Positions 1-12,120 of a stretch of 64,000 nucleotides of DNA are shown piece after piece; within the stretch, counting starts at the first letter, position 1; the number at the start of each line of letters is the position of its first letter. Source of the stretch: Sipunculus nudus (lineage: Eukaryota; Annelida; Sipuncula; Golfingiida; Sipunculidae); contig CM049317.1 in the NCBI GenBank assembly GCA_026874595.1, positions 57,370,618 through 57,434,617 of the forward strand. The letters are read 5' to 3'. The notes beneath the pieces are model-generated. The model did no database searches. It was not told the origin of the DNA and saw only the letters and a list, made by a program, of their open reading frames with translations. A program made the translations under genes and the position numbers.

Positions 1-412
1 TACATAGCCATTTTTGCGTGTCCCATTTGATTTTAAACTTTTCTGGGCATATAACTGAAAACACAGTTAGTTCAGACGTGGACATGACAATGATTATTAA
101 GAATGATGTAAAACAAAATGCAGGAGCCTTTTACGTTAATGCTCCGGTGTCACTGTCCTGGTAATGTATCGTGGATTATATTATGTCCGCCTAATGCAGG
201 TTACAAATCAGCACTGATTTTTCTGGTTGTGTTTTGAAGAAAACATTTTTTTCTTGTCATATGTATCATCTTGTAATTATAATAAATAAAAAATAGCATA
301 AACGTGCAAACAGTTAAAAAATATATGAATAAATAATATAAAAAATATGTTTATACAATAACAAAATGAAAGAGAATATATATCTGCATATATATTTTTG
401 TTTTATATATGG

Positions 413-417
<5 letters not shown>
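1..417. other. AT-rich unique DNA, no gene
   Basis: No open frame, RNA gene or recognisable element is visible. The stretch is AT-rich and becomes simple sequence toward its right edge. Confidence 0.6.

Positions 418-465
<48 letters not shown>
418..465. repeat. (AT)n microsatellite
   Basis: Uninterrupted AT dinucleotides, about 24 units. Shorter imperfect AT tracts follow at 575-601 and 630-669, so this flank is a cluster of AT microsatellites. Confidence 0.97.
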
Positions 466-466
<1 letters not shown>

Positions 467-552
467 CTCTGAAGAAAAACAACACTGTTAATTCACAACA
501 GACTGTTTCACGGGATGCGACCCGATCATCAGGTGAATGTGGTTAGAATGAA

Positions 553-575
553 ATTTTCCGCTAAGGTGACTCATT
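553..575 (+). repeat. Copy 1 of a 23-bp exact duplication (AP-1-like core)
   Basis: These 23 bases recur exactly at 1249-1271. The shared segment contains CTAAGGTGACTCA, which includes a perfect AP-1/TRE heptamer (TGACTCA). The left copy runs straight into an AT microsatellite. The right copy lies inside a GC-richer island. Confidence 0.9.
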
Positions 576-1214
576 ATATATATATTATATATATATATAT
601 TAACTCCCATGTAGATTAAAGTATTGAACTATATATATATATTTATATATATATATATATATATATATACACGTGGCATTATATATATACATATATATAT
701 ATATGTGGCATTATATATAGAACTATACAAAAATCGACGGCATATTTAAATATAAATTTATTTAAGAAATTTATGTTAAATTAAACTATATATTTATGAT
801 GATTCAGCAATTCAATAAAGTTATTTTTATAATATTTCAGAAATTGAATGCTAAGTTGGTTTCATTTTAATACGGTGGTTGTGCTATCTGAAATAACTTC
901 GTTTATCTAATATATAATCTATTTAAAGTGCATGCATATTAATGATTACGATAATATTACCAAATCTAAAAGTAAAATGGGATTGGGAAGTTAGGAAAGG
1001 GTGAAAGTTTAGTCTTAACTGTTAGTTCTATTTTATGTTACTGTTTTAGTTGTCTTAAAGGATAATGCAACATAAATTTTAAACCGCATACATTGTGATG
1101 ATTATGACAATAAAAACATATCGAATTTTTTAAAAATGGGGAGAGGTATGTTAAGGCAGGGGAACAACCGAAACGGTGGTGTTTTACTCTACATAACAAA
1201 CCTGAGTTATGTTA

Positions 1215-1490
1215 ACTGTCAGTATAGAGTTCATGCATTTTTTTCCCTATTTTCCGCTAAGGTGACTCATTTATCACTATGGCACCCATCAGCATCTCGC
1301 TCACGACCGAGCGGACGTCCTGAGTCCGGTTTCCCCTTTGTCACTCTCAGCTATTATTACAGCCAAATTGGTCAGTGGGCTTCGGACATAGGCTGCGTAA
1401 TAAATGGCTGTTTCACTGTGGCGTTTATTGATCGGGGCCCGGCTGAAACCAACGCTAGCAAACTAATGCTGTTCTGACAAACTGCGATCG
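1215..1490. promoter_or_regulatory. GC-richer unique island, enhancer-like
   Basis: Unique sequence clearly richer in G+C than its flanks. It contains the second copy of the 23-bp duplication (1249-1271) with its TGACTCA core, and homeodomain-like AATAAATGG near 1400. A 113-codon open frame crosses it (1136-1477), but its translation has no recognisable domain and I do not call it a gene. A regulatory role is inferred from composition and motif content only. Confidence 0.3.
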
Positions 1491-2135
<645 letters not shown>

Positions 2136-2199
2136 GAATGGATTAACTGATTTTATGGACAGACAGGGGGAGAAAGAGAAAAAGAAAGAGAATGAAGGA

Positions 2200-2270
2200 A
2201 AGAATGAATGGATGAACGAACGAATGAATGAATGAATGAATGAATGAATTTATGAACGAATGAATGACTG
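2200..2270 (+). repeat. (GAAT)n tetranucleotide repeat
   Basis: Tandem GAAT/AATG units with a few substitutions, continuing the purine-rich simple sequence that starts near 2003. Confidence 0.9.
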
Positions 2271-2384
2271 AATGCAGAATAAAAATGCAACTATGGTACA
2301 GTTGTTAACAGAGAGTGAACGACAGAAAGATAATGAATAAATTAATTAATTAATTATTTGGAGACTAAAAGAAATAAAAAATGA

Positions 2385-2390
<6 letters not shown>

Positions 2391-2437
<47 letters not shown>
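2391..2437 (+). repeat. (GA)n microsatellite
   Basis: About 23 uninterrupted GA dinucleotides. The opposite strand reads as a serine/leucine repeat, an artefact of the dinucleotide. Confidence 0.97.
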
Positions 2438-2443
<6 letters not shown>

Positions 2444-2849
2444 GTTTCTGGTTACCACTATACCCTGTATATAGGCACATCTCATATGCATATGAGTGTA
2501 ATGTCATAACCATAACCAAAAGACAGATCATTGGCATTGTTTGTTTGGAAAAATTATCAAAATAGTTATTATTAAACATATATGTAAGTAACGTTTGAAA
2601 TTGTTTGATTTATATACACGATATATGGCAGTGGACTGTGGGAATGTATAGTGTGACCATATGTGTAGCTATGATTATTAATGAATACAAAATATTATTT
2701 TAAAGCAATATGTTTTCATTTAAACAAATTAAAAAAATGAGCTATAATACAGTTATAATGGTAATGATGCGATATTGATAAAATATCCACACATCTGTTG
2801 AAACAAAAATTCTGTTACACCAAAAAAATATCCTAAAAAAAGATAACCC
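2438..2849. other. AT-rich unique DNA, no gene
   Basis: Nothing recognisable apart from AT-rich sequence. Confidence 0.5.
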
Positions 2850-3290
2850 TGAAGGAACAGGGCCGTCCTCCCCTGTAATTAGAGGGCGAGATCACATGAC
2901 TGTTTCCGGGGAAACAAGCCCATGATTGGTGCTATTTCTGTAGCCTTGTGCCCTTTCTCATAAATCAGCCGGTCACGTGATTAGTAGATTGGTTTTCATC
3001 CCATCATTACAGCGTCTCTGAAGCCGGTTAATCGCCAGTAGTTGCTGTTAAAGGGGTAGACCTTGCCTGATGGAGTCTGTGTCAGAACTGTCGGCTATAG
3101 ATCCTCAAGGGGCAGGCTGACTGGTCAGCCGTGTTCCCAACTGCACACGACTTCATCAGTCTTCAGCTTCCGGCTTAATCTAGACCGGCAGCCACCGTCG
3201 CCTGTATGCACTGACTCAATCTGAGCTCCTAGAGAATGATACTCTTTGGTTAAACACGGGGTTGTAATTGGTGGATACGGGGTTAACTTG
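2850..3290. promoter_or_regulatory. GC-richer unique island with homeodomain and E-box motifs
   Basis: Balanced-composition unique sequence in an AT-rich setting. Visible motifs: TAATTA at 2876-2881, TGATTGG at 2923-2929, and the palindromic E-box TCACGTGA at 2973-2980 followed by TTAG. No open frame of note crosses it. This is the profile of a conserved noncoding element near a developmental gene, but conservation cannot be tested here. Confidence 0.35.
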
Positions 3291-3780
3291 CTCACTGATT
3301 GGTCAGTGAACTATATATTGATAATGAATATCTTGTAACAAGGGTCGTATTAAGGTTAAATGGTCATTAACAAAAGAAGTACAACGATCCCGTTACCTGG
3401 CCTTAATTTAAGACAGTGACCCATATCTGAGTGTGTCTTAAGTAATTCTATATTGTGTATTTTCTTTTTCAAACAGAATTTATCAGTCAACAAATATTTA
3501 TTAGGGATGGGTTATTACAAACTGTGATATAATCACCAAATGCAATTTAAAACCCGTATATTTGATTGTGTATATGTAATCGTGATAAGTTTATATATAT
3601 ATATACGTATACATACATTTGCATATATATTATATATATATGCTTAATTACTTAATTACAATTCGATAAAAGGATATTTAAAGGGAAACGGTCACAAACT
3701 TTAAAAAAATGGCTGAAGTCAGATGTTATAGACAGCCATTTAATACACCTTTGCTATATATCATAATTTCTATGGAGCCA
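3291..3780. other. AT-rich DNA with a short dispersed motif
   Basis: Mostly AT-rich. At 3677-3690 it carries TTTAAAGGGAAACGG, related to strings at 34037-34050 and 8490-8505. A poly-C run of about 17 begins near 3782. Confidence 0.5.
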
Positions 3781-4140
3781 TCCCCCCCCCCCCCCCCCAT
3801 TTATACACACGTGATGAGCTACGTGTCAATAATCTACACGTGTTTCTGTAATACAAGTATAGGTGTATATTATAAATGGCAGTGTTTTACCTGTGCTGTG
3901 GTGCATTAACATCGAGTGTAGGAAGTGTCGGGGTGTAGAAATACAAAATAACACATTTAAACCGGCCAATTTGTGTATAAACGTGTCAATAGTTGTCCCG
4001 GCCAGCACGTGTAAACCGTGAGTAATATTATACACAGGTTTTGTACACACATTAAGTCCTATACCTCTCATGTATACATGCAGTGAGTATAAATCTAAAC
4101 GCTAAGTACGGTATAAGCCACGTGTATATGCAGCGAATAA
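3781..4140. repeat. Degraded fragments related to the CACGTG minisatellite
   Basis: After a poly-C tract, ACGTG/CACGTG and TATACAC words recur at irregular spacing (for example around 3810, 3837, 4003 and 4120). They resemble monomers of the array that starts near 4640 but are too diverged to align confidently. Open frames on both strands (66 and 81 codons) follow these words and are not taken as genes. Confidence 0.45.
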
Positions 4141-4212
4141 TTCTAATGCAACATTGATACGACTAGAAAAACAACATACTACATGTTAACAGTGTATATT
4201 TATACACAAACA

Positions 4213-4230
4213 GTCTCTCTGTCTCTCTTT

Positions 4231-4303
<73 letters not shown>
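4213..4303 (-). repeat. Compound (TA)n(GA)n microsatellite, minus orientation
   Basis: A TC tract (4213-4275) followed by a TA tract (4275-4303). On the minus strand this is TA then GA, the same polarity as the other compound tracts. Confidence 0.95.
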
Positions 4304-4306
<3 letters not shown>

Positions 4307-4639
4307 GGTATAGATCTTCATTATTTTGAGTATAAGAGTATAAATATATGAGAGTATTTATCCTCATTATTTTGATATACTTGTATATATATATTATTAA
4401 CATCATTAACATGAGTAAATGTTGATTGTACCACCTATACCTTACGTACACTAATCAGGCCACATTAGTATTTTCTGCACTAAACAATATATACGATCTA
4501 TATAAATTGATATAATGAGTGTTTACTAAAAAGGCCATATGCAACTTGCTTACACTAATTAGGGCGTACACATTAGGCAGAAAGGAAACGGTATGAATAC
4601 ACTGGACATATGAGATGTTATATGCGTACATTCAGTATA

Positions 4640-6900
4640 TTAAATGTCACGTGAAAAGACCGAATGCTACGTGTATACATTAAAAAGACCCAATACCACG
4701 TTTATGCATGCATGCACGAAATACACCTCATACCTCGTGTTGACATTATATAGACTTAACACTTCGTGTTTAAGCTGAATAGACCTAATGTCACGTGTAT
4801 ACATTAAGTAGACTTAATGCCTCGTGTATACACTAAAAAGACCGAATGCCTCTGGTATACACTAAATAGACCTAATACCTCATGTATACACTAAACAGAC
4901 CTAATACATCGCGTATACACTAAATGGACCTAATCTCACGTGTTAACACTAAGTAAACCTAATGCCTTGTTTATACACTTAATAGGCCTAATCTCACGTG
5001 CATACACTAATTAGACCAATTGCCTCGTGTTTATACTAAACAGACCTTATAACTCGGGTATACACTAAATATTCCAATTATGCCACTTTTATTTACTAAA
5101 TAGACCAAAGTCCACGTACATACTAAACAGACTTAATCCCATGTATTATCCCTAAACAGATGCTACATGTATACACTGAGCAGACCGGAAGCCATACAGT
5201 AAAAGGTCGAATGCTACGTTCATATACACTACATGGGCGAAATGCCTCGTTTATAAAATAAAAAGACCTATATACACTAAACAGACCGGATGCCACTTCT
5301 ATATATACACCGTGTAGACCGGACACCACATGTATACCCTGAGCAGACCAGATGCAACGGGTATACACTGAAAAAAGCGAATGCCACGTATATAAACTAA
5401 TTTTAGCTGATGCCACGGGTATACACTAAAAAAGCGAATACCACGTGTATACACTGATTTTATAGCGGATGCCACGGGTATACACTTAATAAAGCAAACA
5501 CCACGTGTATATACTGATTATAGCGGATGACACGGATATATACACTGAAAAAAGGAATGCCACGTGTATACAGTGATTTTAAAGCGAATACCACGTGTAT
5601 ACACTTAGTTTATAGCGGGTATCAGGGGTATACACTGAATAAAGCGAACACCACGTGTATATACTGAATTTACCGGATGACACGGGTATATACTGAATAA
5701 AGCGAATGCCACGTGTTTACACTAAGTTTATAGCGGATGACACAGGTATATACTGAATAAAGCGAACACCACGTGTATATACTGATTTTTGCGGATGCTC
5801 ACGGGTATACACTGAATAAAGCGAATGCCGCGTGTATACACTGATTTTAGCTGATGCCACGGGTATACACTGAATAAAGCGAATACCACGTGTATACACT
5901 AAGTTTATAGCGGGTATCACGGGTATACACTGAATAAAGCGAACACCACGTGTATATACTGATTTTAGCGGATGACACGGGTATATACTGAATAAAGCGA
6001 ATGCCATGAGTTTACACTGATTTGAGCGGATGTCACGGGTATACACTAAATAAAGCGAACACCACGTGTATACACTGATTTTAGCGGATGCCACGGGTAT
6101 ACACTGAATAAAGCGAATGGCACGTGTATACACTGATTTTAGCGGATGCCACGGGTATACACCGAATACAGCGAATGGCACGTGTATGCAGGAATTTTAG
6201 CGGATGCCACGGGTATACACAAAATAAAGCAAACACCAAGTGTATACACTGATTTTAGCGGATGCCACGTGTATACACTGATTTTAGCGGATGCAACAGG
6301 TATACACTAAATAAAGCGAATGCCACGTGTATTCACTGATTTTAGCGGATACCACGGGTATATACTGAATAAAGCGAACACCACGTGTATATACTGATTT
6401 TAGCGGATGCAACGGGTATACACTGAATAAAGCGAATGCCATGAGTTTACACTGATTTTAGCGGATACCACGGGTATATACTGAATAAAGCGAACACCAC
6501 GTGTATACATTGATTTTAGCGGATACCACGGGTATACAATGAATAAAGCGTATGGCACGTGTGTACACTGATTTTAGCGGATGCCATGGGAATACACTGA
6601 ATAAAGCGAATGCCATGTGTACATATCGACTATGTTATAACTCGATTGTCACGTGTATACACAGATTGAAGCGGATGCCACGTGTATACATTAAACAGAT
6701 CGAATGCAACGTGTATAAACACTGAGTAGAACGAATTCCATGCATGTTTTAACACTATGTAGTTAATATGCCATGTGGTTACACTGAATTTACTACTTAC
6801 GGATTTACTGTTTACGGATACTATATACGTCTAACACTGGTTCACGAATACCACGTGTATATAAATACAGTGAAAAGACCGGACGCCACGTGTACACACT
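4640..6900. repeat. 29-bp minisatellite with a 58-bp dimeric higher-order core
   Basis: The base unit is 29 bp and contains GTATACAC plus a C(C/T)CGTG or CCACG(G/T)G word. From about 4640 to 5330 monomers are diverged and vary singly (ACACTAAATAGACCTAATG-like). From about 5400 to 6600 two monomer types alternate regularly: one with CCACGTG, ACACTGATTTTAGCGGATG; the other with CCACGGG, ACACTGAATAAAGCGAATG. The repeat period there is therefore 58 bp. From about 6650 to 6900 monomers are diverged again. Every second monomer carries a perfect E-box CACGTG, and nearly all carry GTATAC. Minus-strand open frames of 97 and 154 codons run through the array; because 58 is not a multiple of 3 the frame drifts from unit to unit, so they are by-products. 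Confidence 0.96.
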
Positions 6901-7506
6901 GAATGGATTTAATTCTATCATTATAAATATATAAACTAAAACACTAAAAAGTGTCTAGTTAATGAACAGATTAATATACAGACATGTATAATGCATACCA
7001 ATAAGATATATAAAATATGTAGATAATGCAGATGGCATGTCTATACGCGAGATTCCCAACACAAAGACACAGTCACACACACACACACGCACACACATCA
7101 ATATATAAATATGTGCATGCATTTATAGAGTAGACACTAGATGTACATATATACATAATAGACCAAGAGTAGACAGTTTAAACACCTAATTTGTAATGTT
7201 CAGCGTATACTGAATTTCTAAAATGAAATAAACATTAAACAATTGGACACATCTATGCACATAGTATTGTTAACTACATCAAGGTTTGATCAAGTATCCT
7301 TTTACAAGTATAAACTATCAACATTATTTTCTTAAACATAACATCGTAAGGTTTCGTATTTCATAGAAACCTTCAAATAGATTTATTGATGTTGCATTTT
7401 TTTGGGTAAAAATCTCGTTTAAGATTCAAATTATCCTTTTAACAAGAAAGGTTAAGAGACATTACGTAGTTTGCTTTTGTATAATGTCACATGGTTAATA
7501 TTATCG

Positions 7507-7509
<3 letters not shown>
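6901..7509. other. AT-rich DNA with a (CA)n tract, no gene
   Basis: AT-rich sequence with a short CA/GT microsatellite at about 7073-7096. No gene or element seen. Confidence 0.6.

Positions 7510-7553
<44 letters not shown>
7510..7553. repeat. (TA)n microsatellite
   Basis: About 22 uninterrupted TA units. Confidence 0.97.
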
Positions 7554-7557
<4 letters not shown>

Positions 7558-8304
7558 ATAAACGTGAATGCAACTCCTGCTCTCTGTCACTTATTCAGTT
7601 TAAGTTCAAGGTCCAATTTTGTTCCGACACCGTGAGACGTTGTAAGGCAACCGTATATATGCTAAAATTAAAAAATAATCCGGTCACAACGATACTTAAA
7701 AATGTAATGCTGATTCCTTTTTTCGGGTAGAATAAAAACATAAATTTTAGTTTCATTAATTAATATATAATTAATTTTTTTCTCTTCCTCCCAATATACA
7801 TATATATATGTCAGCAGTGGAAGTTGTTCAATTTTTTTTATCGATTGTTATCACCTAAAAGAAATTCCTGTTTCATAAAGAACTTCCTTTTATTAAATGA
7901 GTGAAAAAAATATTGAGGTAAATCTTGAAAATGTTACGACAATTATAGTTTCACAGTTTTAAAGGTAGACATTGATGTCGTCCCATCTTTTATTTTATTT
8001 TAAGTGTTACACGCAGCCACTGTAATTACAGCTATGCCGCTTTTACGGAGATCTATATGAACCACAGAGATATAAATAAAAAAATGCATTTCATCATGCA
8101 GAGCAGAAAAGATTTTGGGACGCCTGATAAATAAACCTTAATCGTGTTTTCATTAAATAAAAACCGTTTCGTGCAGCAGACGTTATTTATGCGAATACAG
8201 GTACACATATATTTACACATGCGCACTTTATATAGACCGCAGTGTGTAATATTAATTTAGAAATACAACATCATATTTACAGTGGCTGAATTTGTGTTCG
8301 GGAG
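7554..8304. other. Unique AT-rich DNA, no gene
   Basis: No open frame with a recognisable domain and no repeat family seen. Confidence 0.5.
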
Positions 8305-8360
8305 GATTTAAAATTCGCGAATGGGAAATTATCGCGAAAATAAAGCCTCTTGAACCAGAT
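8305..8360 (-). repeat. Possible diverged TTCGCGA-family repeat
   Basis: Contains paired TCGCGA words (AATTCGCGAATG, TTATCGCGAAAATAAAGCC). On the minus strand the TTTTCGCG context resembles the two clearer copies at 8981-9048 and 38880-38942. The match is short. Confidence 0.45.
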
Positions 8361-8980
8361 GCGGGAACTACTTCAGTGAACATTCTTTTATACTGTATAT
8401 AAATCCTAAATGGCATTATATATATGCTTTGTGTCGCAAGGCAACATTAACATGATATGATTAATATTAACATATCTTTAATGTTATTCTTAAAGGGACC
8501 CGATTACTTATATCTGAACTTTATAAATTTAAGGTCATCCCTTGGATAAAAATAGACCAGAAAACGTGGATATCACGTTCTACAACGAGTGACCTTTCTA
8601 TCTCCGCATATTTATGCAACCTACCACCTTAGGTTATACATGTTTTTCCCATTTGTCAACATTGCTGTGCTTGCAAACATATTGTTGATAAACAATTAAG
8701 TTCACACCTTCTTCACGAAGGCATTACAAAACTTATCACAACCAAAATTATACCCTTAGATCATTAATATATACACGCACAAAGAAGCCAGAAATCACAT
8801 AAATTCTTTTTAAAAAGATAGGTGAATGGGGACCTTTGTTTTATATTATCTAATTATAATGCATTATCTTTCGTTCGATGCTTCCTTGCATGGGCATTTC
8901 TGATTTTGTATAGCTTTGTGGGAACATCTTAATTATTCAAAAAGTAAAGGAAATACACTGTGTTTAGTTTACGTATACAT
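8361..8980. other. Unique AT-rich DNA, no gene
   Basis: Carries TTAAAGGGACCCG near 8490, a possible fragment of a short dispersed repeat. Otherwise nothing recognised. Confidence 0.5.
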
Positions 8981-9048
8981 GGTGAAATCGCGAAAAGCGA
9001 ACCCTCGCGAAACACTGGAAAAGTTAAATCATGAAATTGTGAAAGCAA
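8981..9048 (-). repeat. TTCGCGA-family dispersed repeat, abutting a SINE
   Basis: Read on the minus strand it aligns over about 60 bp with 38880-38942: shared blocks are AATTTC, ATTT, ACTT, CGCGAGGGTT and TTTTCGCG in the same order. It ends a dozen bases before the tRNA-like head of the SINE at 9061. Its family identity is not known to me. Confidence 0.75.
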
Positions 9049-9060
9049 CTATGCATAGTA

Positions 9061-9287
9061 TGCCTGGCAAGCTGAGTGGTAAAATGCTCGACTCTCTCCG
9101 CTGGCGACCTGGGTTCGATTCCTGAGCTATAGGTGGCAATGAGAGTTGTATTGGGTCCTCCGGTTTCTCCCATCCTATACTGACTATACTGGGCGCCAAC
9201 ATCCGAGCCATGAATGGAGAGTGCATGCATGCATGTCTCGTATTAGTTATTATAACTAGTTGTACAATCCATGTAAAATAAATAAAC
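9061..9287 (+). mobile_element. tRNA-derived SINE (family A, plus strand)
   Basis: The head is tRNA-like with RNA polymerase III internal promoter boxes: A box AAGCTGAGTGG at 9069-9079 (10 of 11 to TRGYNNARNGG) and B box GGTTCGATTCC at 9112-9122 (perfect to GGTTCGANNCC). The A-to-B offset of 43 bp is that of a tRNA gene. The tRNA fold itself is degraded. A non-tRNA body follows with CCTCCGGTTTCTCCC, and the element ends in an A-rich AAATAAATAAAC tail near 9287. The head and the start of the body match the minus-strand element at 47160-47295, so the two are one family. No convincing target-site duplication is seen. Open frames over it are coincidental. Confidence 0.85.
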
Positions 9288-9733
9288 GGTTATATGCATG
9301 TTTGTGCCTGCAAGTGTAGAATGACTCAGAGTTACTCAGAAATGGAACATATATATATTCATATGTTATGAAAAATTAATTGTTACTCTGGATGTATACA
9401 GACAATAGGAGTGTAGGGAAAAAATCTTTGCAACATTAGTTATTTATCCTTTGGAATTGTCTACTGTTTTATGGAACAATGGCTTGCTGCTGGCATTGTC
9501 TTTTGCATGAAAGAATGAAAGTGAAATCAGATTACATCCCATGCATGTTGAAGATATATAAAATAAGCTTACACGTCATCGGGACTATATGGATATATAC
9601 GCTGTACAAATGATACTTATACGGCAATATTTTACTGGAGATGACTTTTTTCTACCTATATGTATTGTTAGTCTTATGAATATATATATATGATTTTAAA
9701 CATAACAATGTGATATTATATCTAGTACTTTGT
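9288..9733. other. Unique AT-rich DNA, no gene
   Basis: No feature recognised. Confidence 0.5.
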
Positions 9734-9734
9734 C

Positions 9735-9772
<38 letters not shown>
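9734..9772. repeat. (TA)n microsatellite
   Basis: AT dinucleotides with one G interruption. Confidence 0.95.
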
Positions 9773-9773
<1 letters not shown>

Positions 9774-9866
9774 GACAATTAAATTGCATAAAAATACACA
9801 TCTATACCAATAACTACCTAAGTATACATGTTAGCTTGTGTTCCGATTTTCTTATTCTTTTCAGCC

Positions 9867-9928
<62 letters not shown>
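9867..9928. repeat. (TA)n microsatellite
   Basis: About 31 uninterrupted TA units. Open frames through this and the preceding tract read as YIYIYI. Confidence 0.97.
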
Positions 9929-9930
<2 letters not shown>

Positions 9931-10279
9931 TATATTATCAATGGTACCCTGCATGGTAGAGTAGAGCACTGTGATGTATTAAACTTCTATATGTGTAAAG
10001 TTTATATATATATAGTTAAAGATGTTGCAAATTTTGTACTTTAATATTAACAACATAAAAAGAACTTTTGGCGAAACTTGAATAAAAAGTGGTCATATAT
10101 ACAATACAAGTTTCAGTGTCTTATTATATAAGAAAGATTCGAAAACAATATTGTAGAATGAGCTTTGAATATGGTAAGTACACGTATTTATATTATAAAA
10201 TCGCTCCATGGGCATGCGTGTTTAATATGATTATTGTATATGAATACATTATGAAGAAAAGCAACATGCATGCTATATA
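9929..10279. other. AT-rich DNA, no gene
   Basis: Nothing recognised. A 78-codon frame enters the neighbouring poly-G element and is not a gene. Confidence 0.5.
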
Positions 10280-10438
10280 CAGACGCCGATCGGGGGGGGG
10301 GGGGGGTCCTTTTCAGCCTTTTTAAAGGGTTTTATGCCAATTGTTTTAGGCCTGGAACCCCCCCGTTTCCGGATCTGGGGACGTTTTGTCTTTAGTCCCC
10401 CTGGGTTAGACCCTCCCTAAATCCAGGATCGGCCCCTG
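10280..10438. mobile_element. Short hAT-like non-autonomous element (MITE)
   Basis: The right end, read inward on the minus strand, begins CAGGGGCCGATCCTGG; the left end begins CAGACGCCGATCGGGG. Ten of the first twelve bases agree, which is the CAG(N)GGC terminal inverted repeat typical of hAT elements. It is about 159 bp long, with a poly-G run near the left end and no coding capacity. The flanking octamers GCTATATA and GTATTCTC do not match, so a target-site duplication is not supported and the copy may be old. Confidence 0.6.
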
Positions 10439-10869
10439 GTATTCTCTATTGGGTCACATATTGCCATGCATGCCAGCTGTAAAGCTGCTGGATTAACCAA
10501 TGACATATCGAGAGAAAGCTTGGTTATACAGCAGGAAGAAGGGGAAAAATAGTGATTAATCTTAAATTAATAAAACAAGCGTAGTATATAAGGATTTTTT
10601 TTTCATTTCAGTCAGTGTTAGATGGTAATCTGCATCATCAAATCAAAGATCGCTTACTAATGATAATAGTGCATGGAGGAATAAACGATCATTCTTGTCG
10701 TGTGAGATGTCAGTGGCACGACCAATTAAGTCCTAAATATTTACTGTTCTGACATGATATATATCACATATACATATATGCAGGCTGATATGTCATTCTT
10801 TGTATTTTCAAAAAAAAAGCCGTTATAGATAATACGTAAAGTGCGTTTGATTTAAATACATTTTGGATT
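10439..10869. other. Unique DNA, no gene
   Basis: Nothing recognised. Confidence 0.5.
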
Positions 10870-10902
<33 letters not shown>

Positions 10903-10971
10903 GTATATATATTAAAACAATGAAGCATTATTCTCTCTTATATATATAATTTATATACTACATAGATATGT

Positions 10972-11022
<51 letters not shown>
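10870..11022. repeat. Cluster of (TA)n microsatellites
   Basis: Two TA tracts (about 10870-10912 and 10976-11022) separated by AT-rich sequence. Confidence 0.95.
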
Positions 11023-11025
<3 letters not shown>

Positions 11026-11599
11026 ATATTTACATGTAAAACAGTAAATCGTTTTAAAATATCGAAATAAGATATATATTATTTATTTTAATCTTGTTAA
11101 AAGAGCTCACAAACAAATATAAATATTATCTTTCGCCATTCTTTACCCTTTATGTCTGCATGATAAGCCTATTTCCCACCGTATGTGTCAAATGTATATA
11201 TTGTTATGTTTGTGTTGGGTTATTTTTTCAGATATTTCATTCTCAATGAATATAATATTTTTTTTCGCAGGTTACTTCATCAGCTTGCATTTCTTAATAA
11301 ATAATACCCTTGCTTTTTCACCATGAATCTCATATTAAATTATTATTATCGATCACAATATTTGTTTTGAGATAAATTTAAAGATATAGGAATTGAAGTT
11401 CATGACATAATATGTGTATTTTATTTCTTTTTCTGGGATGTTGATAGCAATTATCAAATTCGGATTTATTTTAATTCCTACTGCTTTTAAATTGCCATAT
11501 AACTCTGCAAAATGGCCTGTCTTTTCGCAGTTAACACCCAGTTTCAAATAAATTTGTAATGTCTGACACAAATAAACAATTAAATTTGACAGTCAGAAG
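11023..11599. other. AT-rich DNA, no gene
   Basis: A 72-codon minus-strand frame (11353-11571) has no recognisable domain. Confidence 0.5.
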
Positions 11600-12120
11600 T
11601 ATTAAGAAATCACTCACGCCGGTCTCAGATTGGTGTTTAAGATTCGTGTAAATTGACATAGCAGGGGGGCCTTTTCAACTGCTCTGGCAGCGAATTAGTG
11701 GGACCTTTAAAGCAAATACAATATAAATTTATGGAAGCAGGGTGGGTTGCTAAATCTCGTTTTTGCACTTACTCACAACCATGTATTTGTAACATCCCTT
11801 CCTTTTCAAGCACTCGGAAGTTTACAAAGCAAAGTGGTTTATCTACAAGCTAAACACAGATTAATGTAAATGTGGGATTTTCAGTCCGACATTAATGTAA
11901 CTTTTCGCACCCCTTCCGATTTACGACTGCCTACCATTTTGGGCGACTCTTTTGCGGCAAGAACAAACAGTCCGTCCAATTAGGGCTTATTTCCAAGGCT
12001 TGAAACGCGACCCAATTTTATAGCAGCAATATTATCTTATTACGCGAGCCCTGCACGGGGCCCTGAAACTCCAACACAATAAAAACAAAAAAAGATTTGG
12101 TTAAAAAAGACCATTCTGCC
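11600..12120. promoter_or_regulatory. GC-richer unique island with homeodomain-like words
   Basis: Unique, balanced composition, no coding frame. It includes TCCAATTAGGGC near 11976, GATTTACGAC near 11919 and TTTATAGC near 12017, which resemble homeodomain and posterior-Hox/caudal targets. CCAATTAGGG also occurs near 23227. Regulatory function is inferred. Confidence 0.3.

Noticed and set aside
5717-6181. 154-codon minus-strand open frame, the longest in the window
   Set aside because: It lies wholly in the 29/58-bp minisatellite and reads as repeated SVYTRGIRFIQCIPVASAKI-like units; the period is not a multiple of 3 and the sequence is explained by the array.
9061-9132. Possible functional tRNA gene on the plus strand
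   Set aside because: A and B boxes are good but the cloverleaf does not close, and a SINE body and A-rich tail follow.
9045-9300. TATGCAT on both sides of the SINE as a target-site duplication
   Set aside because: Seven-base AT-rich palindromic match, not adjacent to clear element ends, and ATGCATG words are frequent nearby.
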